From contig JAPYMA010000725.1 in NCBI GenBank assembly GCA_035041965.1, positions 62,001-126,000 on the forward strand: a stretch of 64,000 nucleotides of DNA. The letters are read 5' to 3'. Made by a program: the position numbers and the translations under genes. Numbering within the stretch: the first letter of the stretch is position 1; every line of letters starts with the position of its first letter. Of the stretch, positions 50,956-62,792 are shown piece by piece. The notes under the pieces are model-generated. The model saw nothing but the letters and a program-made list of their open reading frames with translations, was not told where the DNA came from and made no database searches. The DNA is from Anisakis pegreffii (taxonomy: Eukaryota; Nematoda; Chromadorea; Rhabditida; Anisakidae).

Positions 50956-51648
50956 TTTGAAACATCGAAAACTACACTCTCGAATTGAACATTTCAATTG
51001 GTATAAGTGGCAAAATTGTTGCGCCAGCATCCAGCTAAACATTTTGTGTTCCTGCATTGATCATCTTTGATTCTTATTCAACAAGCAATTACAAATAACT
51101 TCAATGATGATAATTGATGGATTTGTTGATGTTAATAAGACATGTCATAGGTTTAAGTCACTGCTGAATAGATATTCACTGGAATCTGGATGCTTCACAA
51201 TAAATTTAAGATTTCCAGCCTCATAAAGTTATAATTACTGTAGTAGCTGATAAATACCGAGTGCAATATGTACTTGATTTCGAACAATAGCAAAAACACA
51301 ATGAAGACTTTCGCAAGAAGTTTTCGAAGGGAGAACAAAATGTGATCATAGATTTTTCATCAGAAATCTCACTATCAGTAACATTTCATGATAAAATCAT
51401 TTCCAGGTATTGCAATCAAACGGTTTCCATGCGATCATTTCAGTGCATTGAGAAACACCTCAAATTAACATCAACAAATCTGTCAAATCTATTATCATTG
51501 CAGTTAATTGCATTTGCTTGTTAAACAAGACTCACGGATGATCAATGCCGGATCACAAAATGTTTAGCTGGATGCTAGCGCAACAATTTTGCGCTTTATA
51601 CCAACTGAAATGTTCAAATCGTGACTGTAGTTTTCGTTGTTTCAAATA
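50956..51648. mobile_element. 693-bp foldback element with arms of about 180 bp
   Basis: Bases 50956-51137 are inverted at 51464-51648. The arms share blocks such as GCATCCAGCTAAACATTTTG, CAAAATTGTTGCGC, CATTTCA(A/G)TTGGTATAA and TTTGTTGATGTTAAT in opposite orientation. The spacer (51138-51463) has weak residual inverted similarity. There is no open frame of note. Long inverted arms without a transposase gene fit a foldback-type or MITE-like DNA element. Confidence 0.8.
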
Positions 51649-54117
51649 CTTTCTTCATTCCATCGTTTGCCCATTTTTTTGCTGAATTATTGAGCCATAT
51701 TTTCACGAACGATTATTTGCAACAGAAAAGTTGATTTCAACATGTCATTTTTTTCTTGCACCTATTTCCGAGAGCATTTCTAATGAGGAGCAGCAGGCAA
51801 TGTTTTGCTATCAGAAGAAATCAAATTGCTACCTATTCTCTCTAAGTGCGTCTATCGCTGTGTAATTGTTCGAGGAAACGACTGAAAACGGAGAACATTT
51901 CAAGCATTTCGGTTCTCTCGAATACGTGTTTGGTGCATAAGACTGACGGTGAAAGAACGTTGCAGTGCTTGATTATATGTGTTATCCAACCTAAATTCAT
52001 GCAGTTGTAGCATATTGAACTCGAATTTCATGTGTACCCTCGAGATGTGTTTACTCTGCGAACGGTCAAAGAGCGCATCACGCAACCTCATTAGCCGCTG
52101 AATGTTGTTTAGAGATGAGATGATCATGAGATGGTGTTAAATTGAGTGTCATTTTTCGCATGAATCCATCATAAATTTCGACTTTAATTCAAACGATATG
52201 CGAAGTGCATCGCTGATAAATGGGCGCCTGTCTCTGAGCATCACATTACCTCTCCGATGAAGAGAGTACGGTGATGATGAAGTGGCAATAACGAGTTGCT
52301 AGCACATTAGGAGCGAGCGAGTGGTTACTGAAGAGATATTTTTTACTCGATTCCAAATGCTTCACATTTGATGATTGTTGACATTTAGTCATCAAATTAC
52401 AATTCACATTCAAGCGTATGAAATTCTGAAATTCGTTGGTAGCCTATGAAACAATTTAGGAAAATTAAATTGCGCATTCAGTTTCATTTATTTCATGCTG
52501 CGATCAGATGAATTATGGCTTTGAAATGATAGTGCACTTTCGTAAAACAGTTTAGATTTGCGGTAGATAATTTCATATCGCATAAAATGATCGAAATTTG
52601 ATGAGCAAACAAACTATAGAATCACATATTCTGATCAGTTCGGCTAGCTGGAACGTTCGAGTGTTAAGTGACAAGATTTAATCGTAAAAGTAATGTTTCC
52701 AGCTGGGAATTTGCTTGTGAGGTATTGCAATAAGCTCAACAAAGATTGGTTTACATTCAATGTTGACGGGCATTTCATCTTTAATTGACCACTCCTTTCA
52801 TGTTCCATTTCGTATAATCCGCTGTTGAGTATACTTGAATTTTAGGAAGCGTTTTACTGCAAACAGCCGCAAATTATTATGGATGGATGCTGTTCATCTC
52901 GTGTCTCTCCTTCACATTCAACGTATTCTCCGTTGTATTTCTTGACCTGAAATGCTGTAAACTGCAAAAGGCGTTTTATCAGCAAAATCGCTCTGCGATT
53001 GCCTTTATCCATTGAACTCAATGTGACTCAATCAATGCTCTGGCTTATTTTGATGCGATTCACATTTAGCATCAGATCAAAGTTTTACATTCACTTCGCA
53101 TGATCCCTCCACGATCAACAAGATCAAGCATTCATTCAATTACTTCGGTCTGAATACGGCATGAAATTTGCTCGAACAACTTTACAGAACACTTCAAATT
53201 TTCCTGATTGTAAGGTAACTCGCTTTCGGAACAGTCGGAGATATCGAAATGCAGATGAAATGTTTCGTTATAACGAATTCCAAAAAATGATACTGTCAAG
53301 ATCTACAGCAAAAAAATTGCCATGGGAATATCAATCAAGAGAACAATCGTTTATTAATGAATGCCCTAATGAGCAGTGGTGATGCTAAATGAATTTCTAG
53401 CACACATCATGAATAAGCGACGGTTCCTGGAAATACTCCGCTTCTTAGAAAAAACATTTCATACTCTGTTCTAGGCATTCTGTGCGACAATCATTTAATG
53501 AGGTGGTCGACTTAATGCGTGTTAGTGCGACGGATTACGTCGATTGATAATGCTAATTTCAGAACGATCATCTAGTTCGTTCCCTTCTCAAGAACTTTCC
53601 TTGCGATCCGCTGTCCGTGATTTTTGTGAAAACTTCATTGTTGCGTTTACTTCTATCATTTCGATCAACCCATGTTTTTAATTTCCCTGTCATTTACGCA
53701 GTAATGATTAGCAGTGAGTGCCTTGCTGAAACTTACTCTCCTCAAGAGTGCATTTTCCGTTTGACAACCGACACAGGTGTCATTTCTGGACGATATCAGT
53801 TTGAAACCGATCCGCAGCCGTTAACGTATATTCACTTAGGTATTGAACATAAAACTGTACTGAAGTCGAACTGGAATTGCTAACATTGTTCAGTGCATGC
53901 GACATTGATTTGAAAATCGTGTACTGAAGCAATTGCAATGACGTTGTATCCGATTTGTGAGATGTTTCATTTTCGGCCTCTGAAGAGCAAGATTACTCAA
54001 CAGCAAATGAGATATTTCACTTTTTGCTGCAAGATGCAGTATTGACGCAAAGATATTTAATCATCAGAAAATGCCACCATGTTGATGCTGTGACTCGACT
54101 AGACAATCAAGATCCTA
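51649..54117. other. Intergenic stretch, nothing recognised
   Basis: Short frames only; none with recognisable domains. Confidence 0.35.
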
Positions 54118-54141
54118 CTGCTGCTGCTGCTGCTGCTGCTG
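54118..54141. repeat. (CTG)8 microsatellite
   Basis: Eight perfect CTG units about 630 bases upstream of the start of the next plus-strand gene. Confidence 0.9.
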
Positions 54142-54709
54142 TTACTTAGGCCATTTATGTTGATTTCATCGCCGGAGGCGTAGCCACCACTTACTTGGGA
54201 AACATATTTGATGTAAATATTCGCAAAGCTCTGTTTCACTGTGCATGCTATGTAACATCGGTCAAATTAGGATATGCTTGTTTGCACAGGCAGCTACGAC
54301 TCATATTTTATTTCAAATGCTTCATAACTTGCGATTGTTTTACGCAGTTATTTTGTTCAGTTAGGTGTATCAGGGTTCCTGAAGAAAACATCTTTCGAGT
54401 TCAGTAGGCGAATATTAGTGCATAAATTTCACCGCATTTTCGCTGGAACTTTAGAATTAATCGCTTCGTGGCCGTTACTCTGTCAATTGCAGTTTCCAAA
54501 GCCTTTGTAAGCGTTTCATTTTGCTCACCTTTATGATCGTCATTTTTGTCATATGACGATGTCTTATCTGACGATATCTCTCGCCGCAATCAGATGTGCA
54601 GTTCTATCGTAAATCCATGTCTTATGGCGACGTAGAGCCCAGTGCTCAGATTCTTCAAGAAACTAATATTCAGCTGATAATTGAATTTATGTTTTTTCGT
54701 TGATGTTTT

Positions 54710-54711
54710 AG
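54710..54711 (+). promoter_or_regulatory. Possible trans-splice or 5' UTR acceptor
   Basis: The sequence tgatgttttag ends at 54711, 57 bases before the ATG at 54769, with a preceding T-rich tract. Confidence 0.35.
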
Positions 54712-54768
54712 AGTTTGTAATCAACTGAAAGGAACGAAGTGGTTCGCGAACAACAAACCACCTGAACA

Positions 54769-57700
54769 ATGCTCGCAGCTAACGCCGGTCGGAGATTGTC
54801 TGCGAAAATTGATGATTTTCTCACAAAAAGCGAATTCAAGGAACGCTTCTCAAGGGTGAGACACATTCTTGGTTCTATTTCTGCGCACTCACATCCAGTT
54901 TTCCAGATTTTAGCATTGAAATTAATGCAAGAATTGAATCGAAATTAATGCAAAAGACTGCTCATTTGCATCTCATGCATGCAAGAACAACCTCGCTTTG
55001 AATTGATTATGATGCGCAGTAATGAACAATTCATGTCTGATGGTGAGTGCTATTGAAAGGAATTCATTTTGCTCATCAAATGCAATTTATGAAACGTCGG
55101 AAAAGTGCGATACATTGACGAAATGAGAATTTCTCATCCATGGAACACACGTATATATGTGTTGAGTGCAAGAGTCAGTTGCCTTTAGGAACAGTAATTA
55201 TTCGTGATGTAATCAAATAAAGCGATCAGTACTTACCAAAGTATTTGCGTTCTCTTTCCTTATCGCAGTGTTCTGATATCCGATAGATCATGCCAGTGTT
55301 CCGATGGGGCTTCTCTCGCTAGAAGGTCCTCTTAATGGATTCTGACAAATCTTCCTATGGGCGGGTGCCGGAGAATTTTCGGTTCACATGAATGCATCTG
55401 TAAGAAGGTTTTTCCGGATGGAATCCCTCACGAGAGCGCGTGAAATTGAAGTCTACGCAGTGATCCTCCAGTCTATGATTGTAAATTGAGGAATATATTA
55501 TGCAGAGGCTCGGTCCAAATTCAAAACAACATCTACATCAGTTTCCTCGTAAGTTTTCTGCGAAGACAATGAAGGAATTAAATTACAGTTGATGTGTTGC
55601 TCATGTTTACTCTCATCATCAGGCCAATGATTTTTTAAATTTGGCCTAGACGCTCAACTCAATCGGTGAAAATGATGCGATTAGAACTGCTCTCGTAAGA
55701 GAACCGAACTCATCATGAGTGAGAAGGCAAATGATTTCGGAAGATTACTTCGAATGAATGACAATAAACAATCTTGGGGGAAGATATTTTTGAAATTTGT
55801 TCCATTAAGGTAAATGAAAAATAAAGAGGGATTATAGCTAGACAGAGAGTTTCATTGTTTCATTCAAACAGTTAACGCTAGAAACAGGGTGTATTGCGGA
55901 ATTGAGATGTTGTTGTTGTTATTTGCGGTGATTGTGTTGATATGTTTCAATGTGAGAAGATGAGAGGCGCTTGGTGAATTCATTTATAATCATGTCGGCA
56001 GCAATTTATCGCTCTAAACTACGCGCATCCGGAAGATTTTGAAGGAATATTATACGATTCACGAATGCAACAAACTGATTGCTCGATTGATCCACTTCAG
56101 TCGCTGTTTAATGCAAATAAGCATGTGCTTTGATCTCGTTACTACGATATGCTTTTCGAAATTGACTATATTGCATCTCAATATCTCAAAAAATTTCAAA
56201 CTTTCAGTAGTAATATATCTACCACAAGTTTAGCAATACAGCATAGTTGACGAGTAGAGCTCAACGCTGAATTCTCGAATTTAATCGTTGAGTGAGACAG
56301 AATCTCACACTGATTTTACTCGTACTGATTTTATTCCGTATCCGGGTGGTCAAACTTGAATGTTGCTCAGAAATCTGTTGACTGCATATGAAAATGTTTG
56401 CAAAAACGCTTGTTTTAGAAAAAATTTGTCTAGAATCTATAAAAAATATATATACAGTACCAGTCAAGACCATTCCGAAAGATTTCCAGTTCATAGGCAA
56501 AAAATTTCTCAACATTTTAGCTCATTGCTTGTTCACTTCTGAACGATGTTCACTGTTTCGTTGGATTTATGTGGATGGATCGTGTGGCTGATAGCAGTTG
56601 TACACTGGGGAATTGAATTGTTGCGTTCGCGAGATCAATCTTCCACAATTTCAACACATAATCGCTAGAGCATTGAAACATTTTTTCTGTTCATTCTAGA
56701 ATGGCTTCTTTTTAATCGAATGTTTCATACTTCGCTACATTTTGATTTGCTGTCAGCGAAATTGTTTTGGTTTAGGAAGCTGCCTTCAAGGGTGGTATCA
56801 CATATTAGAGATAGAGCTTATTGAAGTAGTCATAAGTGAGCATTTAAAAAGTGACTAACAAGACTAAAAGTGCTTTACGAATCTCATTCATCCACAACAG
56901 TGATTAAAAAATTCGGTGTGCAAAAATCAACATCTGCTGAATATCGGTCACAGAATTTAGAAAGAGGATTGGATATTCCAATACAACGTCGAATTATTCT
57001 GTTTGTTAATTATGAATTGAGAGCACGGATTAAGATGATAACATCAGCTACCCAATTCGGCAGCTTCGAACAATGGAATGAGCTCCAATTTTCAAGAAAT
57101 TAATTTCACCGTATTTTATGCGATCAACTGAGTTACGATGTGAAACAGTTTGCCCTCATTCGTACCGTAAAACAACAAAAATTCAATTGGAAATATTTTT
57201 GGCTATGCAACATTTTCAATTGCTCTTTTCCTATTCCTTAAAACAATTCATTCCGTTCAGAAATTTTCACAGTCCAGTTGAAAAGTAATTCCCATTGTCA
57301 CTCATTTATTCTGAATCGTTTTGATTTAGCTGTTTCTTTTTTCCCGGTTTGGTATCGCATAAAACCGAAAAATGATAATCCTTATTTGCGATTCTATGTA
57401 CTGTTGAAGTATTTTGCCAATCGCTTATTGCACGTAAACAGGAAAAAGGTAAAGAAGCGCTGCACTTAAGCACAAGAGAGTGCACCATATTTTTCTGAAT
57501 CCGTTTCGTTAATAATTTGTTATTCTAAATCATCGAGTTTCTGCACTGAATTCTCGTTAGTTTCAAGCTTTTTGAGTGGAACGACTGACCCGTGCAATCA
57601 CCTTATGAACTGAGCACAATCCTTCATCAGTAACACTTCCAGCCTCGACCTTTAGCTGCTGCATCACCTCATGGCAGTTCTTGAGTTTTCTTTATGAAGT

Positions 57701-60700
57701 GTTGTTGTGACAGGAACGGATTATATTGATACGTGCGAGTGAAAGAAACTTTTCTGCAATTGATCACTTGATCACTTTGGTACTCGGTCAATCTACCTAA
57801 AGGCATTTTTTGCCTAACGACAGTTTGCCTAGAGACACATTGCCTAACGGACAGTTTGCCTAACTTATGGTTTTTTAATGGGTACTTCGCCTAATAGGCA
57901 AACTGTCCGTTAGGCAAATTGTCCGTTAGACAAACTATCCGTTAGGCAAATTGTCCGTTAGACAAACTGTCCGTTAGGCAAGCTGTCCGTTAGACAAACT
58001 GTCCGTTAGGCAAGCTGTCCGTTAGACAAACTGTGCGTTAGGCAATGTGTCTTTAGGCAAACTGTCGTTAGGCAAAATGTCTTTAGGCAGATTGACTGAT
58101 CACGACCACTTCAACCCACCACAGTTGCTTCAATCAATGATCACTTGCATATTGAATTGATGAGTGTGTCGCCCATTGCTCTGAGGTTATGAAGGTCCAG
58201 TGTTGAAAGAATTAACAAGCTGACGCCTGTGGATGGCTGGAAAGTTTCACTCAACTTTAAGATAATGTGAAAAGAAAGAATCGGATGACGAGCCTGAAAG
58301 TGACAGTCGAACTCAGCAGACTGACGTCTCCAACCAAATGATTTTGAAACCATTTCATTGCGTCTTTAAATGACATCGGCATTTCAAAGAGGCATTCAAA
58401 ATGATTATTCGGCGACGTCAGCACAGCAGTCTGCGTAATTGCACCGTTACAGAGCATAAAAATTAGATCTTTACGAAGCATACGAGAACCACTTCTGATA
58501 ATTGGCTCTTCTAATGGTTTCACTACTTGACGAACATTCACCAGTATTTTCTCGTCATATTTACCTCACAACTAAATGTTTCTGGTTGAATGAAAAGGCA
58601 AATAAAATTATCCCAATTGCTAATGAAATCTTTTACAGTCTTAAGAAAATTGCACGATCCCAACACAACATGAATATGAAATCGTCGTTTTTGAAGGATA
58701 CATCAAATTACTGTATTCACTGCAATACTAGTAGCTCATAATCAATCGAATGAAAGTTTACATGCATCGGAAAAATTGCTCGACAATGACTATGCCATTT
58801 TTTGGCTAATTTTGAGCGTAAAATTGGGAAAGGATTAAATTTTTCCCACCAATGTTTACAATTTTCTGTGAATAACCCTGTTTAATTGATTCGTATGAGG
58901 ATAACTCAATTTTAAGCCTTTTCTTTGACAAACATTAGGGAGGGAGGATAAACATTGGGATTCTACATAGAAAACTGCTTCAGGAAATGAGACTCTCATT
59001 GTTGCGTAATGAGAATATAATTTTGGCGTTATTTTGCGACGCAATATAATCACGAGCCTCTTTTAAAACCTGTGAACAAATGCACTTGCCGATATTCACT
59101 CTTCAGTTTAATGTTACGAGTTGGGAGTTTCTGGAGCGCAAGAATGATGTCAATAAGATGAGAATGTCGCTTTCGATTGATCATTAATTTCTCTTATGTT
59201 CAAAGCTAATGCTCCACCATCTCTGAGCACATATTTGATCTCTCATAAAGCATTGCTACGGTACTTTTGCCACTGAAATTCTGAACATTCTGCCCGGATT
59301 CATTCGATTCACGCCTAATAGTGAATTTGATTGCAATTTTGAAATTCCCTCGAGAACACGATGTATTTAAGCAGTATATTTGATCAAATAACAGATGATT
59401 AGGTCCATTGAAAGATCTGATATAAAACAGCATCATTTATTGGATGGATTTACACTTTAATGGAGGAACTTCATAGAGGGAGAGAGCAGCTGTAAATATT
59501 GTATTAGTTCGATTCAACGATGCATTAGCAATATTGCACATCGTTAGTTTTTTGCTGGTGCACATTTGATGTCATTCCGAGAGATCAAAATTGCTTTCAA
59601 AATGTTTTATTTATTAGAATGAAATTCAAGCAAATCATTCAAATCTTGAAACCATATGGCATATGGCATCAGAATAGAAGAATTCATTTCCTTTGAAGCA
59701 CAAGAATTATTCGATGATTGCTTCACATTAAGCTTGAATGTGCCGTGTCTCATTGAAAAGTCCAAATGATTTTGCGATAATCGTAAAAAGTGACCGATTA
59801 CGTGGCAATTACGTGCCAATTCCTTTTATTCGAATGTCATTCAAAGTGCACCTGCAACATACAGTTTCCAAAAAATTTCCATCTCAACCATTTTAATCTT
59901 CCAATGCACATCAATAAGTCCACATGAACCGCATATTTTTCATCCAATGAGTGCTGATCATTTCTTCCCGTTTGACCCAGAAAATTTTCTAGCTGCGCAA
60001 ACTTTTCATGGATTTATCATAAAGAGGGAATCTTTCCGAACAAGAAAAAATTCTTGAATTTCTTTCGTAACGGTTAATAGACATCATTGAATTCCAACCT
60101 GCAATTTGCAAATGCCTTAAGACTAGCACAAACTATCATATGCACATCAACTTCATCTCAGAGGAGGTTGACTCGAACGAGCTGCTCCAAAATGATAAAT
60201 CAGTATTTTTGTGAGGAAACTTCTCATTTTTCTCTCAATTGGGCACATTCTATGTTGTTCAGAGCAAGAAGTTAGTCCTGTTTTTGACGTATTGACAAGC
60301 AATTACACTATATATCATAATCATTTCTATGATTGTTTACGATTATAATGATGATTTTCGACTTTATTTTTTCACTGGTCGTGAGTAATTTCAGCGAAGC
60401 TGGCTGGCTTCGTCGAATGAGTGAATACTTCTCATGAGGAAGCAATTGCAATCGACAATGACATCAAACGAAATTTGGTGCAATTGAATATTGATGCTTC
60501 GAATACGGCTAGAACATATAATAATATGCAGTTATCGCGTTCGTTATGAATGCAATCTTCGAAGAATTGCCGCTCGACAACCGACAATTTTCATCAATTA
60601 TTTCGTCTGCTTGAGATCAGTCAGTCTCCTAGAACAAAAAAATTGGCATAATGATGAGATTCCCAATATAATGATAACATACTGAAGCAATTGAAAGAGC

Positions 60701-62132
60701 ACCACCACCACCTACTCTCTGAAAGAATCATTCTTGGCATTTACTGCGTGACACTGATGCCAGTCCAATGAATTTTGCATGGAAGTTGTTGTGAATCTCA
60801 ATCATTTTTTCCACATTTTTTGGAATAAAAACGCGTCGACAATTGTTTTCTACTAAAATATCGCATTTGGAGAGATACCTGCTAAAAAATATTGCATTTG
60901 GTGAGATATTCTTTTTGGAAAGGAAATTAAGCGATGGATGAATGTGCTTCAATGCTGATTGTGAGCATTGAATGCGAATAAATGTGACACGCAAAAGCAT
61001 CTATAAATCAGTGATGTATTCATTGCGATCAAATTGCCTGGTTTCAGATCAACTATGAATAATGTTATGATTGAACAAGCAGCCAAATTTTAGCTCTGAT
61101 AATAGTCTGAAATAGTTCCCGTTTGTTGACAAAGAGATGATGAGTTCTCTACATGAATGCCATCTGAATTTTCATTGCGCTTTCACTCATTTTTGCGTTT
61201 CTATCAATTGTCTTAAATCAAGGCATTTGCAGCTTATCAAGTAAGCAAAATGCATAGATTTGATAACACTTATCTGTGAACACTCTCTCACTGAAACTGT
61301 GAGCCGAAGTGAGTTTTTATTTCGGAGAATTTCGGAATTCTTGAAACTTGATGAAAGCGAACACCTTAAATGCAAGTATTCTTAATTGTGGCACAGCTTT
61401 TTTTCTGGCTGTCAGTGGGAGAAATTCTTTTTTGTAGTTGATGTGAAACACCAATAAGCGTATAAACTTGAACTTGTAAGTGGACAAAATACATGAACTT
61501 ATGAAATGAAATGGAATTTTCCCATGCACTGAAGTTCGGCATAACACAAGGCATCAGTTGGAACAATCAGAATCCTTACAGAACTATGAGAAATGGAGTG
61601 AAACCTAGAACATTTTGCATTCATCTTGTTGCTTTTTTCCTCCTCCTCCTCCTCCTTACTTTTCATCTGCACTGATTACATGTCAGTTTTAATTCTTTCG
61701 CCGATAACTTTTTTAGATTGAATTTTTTATGGTAATATATTCGTCTTCACCTTCTCGCTATTTTCTCGCTTTAGCTGTTCAGATGATGCAAAGTTTTTTC
61801 GCCATTCGCTACACCAATTCGAGGAATCAATCGCCTTTTCTGGTGTTTACCGAGAATGAATGATGCTCAGAATGCACCGATTCGTTTCCATCGTTTCGAC
61901 GCGACAGCTAGCAATGCATTTGAAGCAATTCAATGAATTTTTATTGAATTCTCTGGTGAGAATTCAAAGATTAAATATCACCTAAGCATTATCACAGTGG
62001 TGTTTTATCATTTCAGATACGACGACAATCCACCGATCCACGTTCCATGAACAAATCTCAAATGTGGAACACATTCAGAGGAAGCAGCTTCGATACGCCC
62101 ACCTGGCGTTCATCGTTCGATATCATCGAAAA
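54769..62132 (+). CDS. 5' exons of an unrecognised plus-strand gene with a 7.2-kb intron
   Basis: Exon 54769-54855 starts with ATG and reads MLAANAGRRLSAKIDDFLTK then SEFKERFSR, ending at a GTGAGA donor in phase 0. The next in-phase exon I can see is 62017-62132, after tttatcatttcag. It reads IRRQSTDPRSMNKSQMWNTF then RGSSFDTPTWRSSFDIIE, and stops at a GTAAGC donor in phase 2. Both look coding: basic, Ser-rich, with RRQS and RRLS motifs that fit basophilic kinase sites. The rest of the protein should lie to the right of the window. I do not recognise the family; a cytoplasmic N-terminal tail of a channel or transporter, or a signalling protein, would fit but is speculation. Joining the two exons is an inference from matching phase. 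Confidence 0.45.
57787..58096. mobile_element. Foldback element built of 16-bp tandem units
   Basis: From 57897, nine 16-bp units of the form GGCAAACTGTCCGTTA, alternating GGCAA and GACAA starts, are followed by three 15-bp variants up to 58085. The left end (57787-57864) carries the same units in the opposite orientation (GCCTAACGGACAGTTTGCC). As a result 57787-57864 and about 58018-58096 form long inverted arms ending in GTCAATCT/AGATTGAC. The unit includes TTAGGC, the nematode telomere hexamer. There is no open frame. It sits in the long intron of the gene starting at 54769. Confidence 0.85.
58097..61637. other. Intronic stretch, nothing recognised
   Basis: Continuation of the presumed 7.2-kb intron. 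Only short random frames; a small direct repeat (atattgcatttggtgagat-like) occurs near 60857-60915. Confidence 0.35.
61638..61656. repeat. (CCT)n microsatellite
   Basis: Six tandem CCT units upstream of the 62017 exon. Confidence 0.8.
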
Positions 62133-62388
62133 GTAAGCTGCTTGCTGGCAGTTTGTTAGTTGCTGTTGCATCACCCGTCCCGTCATTCGTTTGCTCGTCC
62201 ATCCGTGTACGTTCCGTGCTCGTTTCACCTGTTTCATCTGTTCCCCCTTCTTTCTGTTCACTGTACACTCACTCGATCGGTGAGCGTTGAGCGAATTTCA
62301 AACTGATAACGTATTGATAACATTCATCTGATAGAATCATATCTGCCTGCATCCAATCGCTATCTGCTAAACTATATCCCAATCGCAT

Positions 62389-62486
62389 ATGCATTCATCA
62401 TCATCAACATTTCTGAGAACACCAAACGATCAAGTATTCGACTATCGCAGTCCATCGCTCAGTACGATTTCTGCACTCTTTCCGAA
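62389..62486 (+). CDS. Alternative first exon of the same plus-strand gene
   Basis: ATG 62389 opens MHSSSSTFLRTPNDQVFDYR then SPSLSTISALFP and ends at a GTAAAT donor in phase 2, the same phase as the exon ending at 62132. An in-frame TAA lies 21 bases upstream and no in-phase acceptor is evident, so it behaves as a separate starting exon. Both would splice to the same downstream exon outside the window, giving N-terminal isoforms. This is an inference from phase and layout. Confidence 0.4.
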
Positions 62487-62775
62487 GTAAATTCTTCAAG
62501 AATCTCATTACTTTGTGTCACTTTTATATTCCACTTATGTTTCTGCTGGCCAGCATTTTTACCTGAATGTGCATGATCCGTAAACGAATCTCTTTTCGTG
62601 AAGCAAATGAGTCAGAAAACTTATGCAAATTTTATGATGTGCGGCTTGCAATGAAAGTCTCTGTGTTCTGCAGAAAGGAGACAAATTTGTTCTGTCCATC
62701 ATTATAGGGCGACTAATCAAGGCACACTTTACAATTTGTGATTAAATTACACCACAGAATCCCTCAAAACAAAGG

Positions 62776-62792
62776 GTGTGTGTGTGTGTGTG
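62776..62792. repeat. (GT)8 microsatellite
   Basis: Perfect GT run in non-coding DNA right of the last exon. Confidence 0.85.

Noticed and set aside
57897..58085. CRISPR-like regular repeats
   Set aside because: Units are contiguous 16-bp tandem copies without spacers, in a nematode intron.
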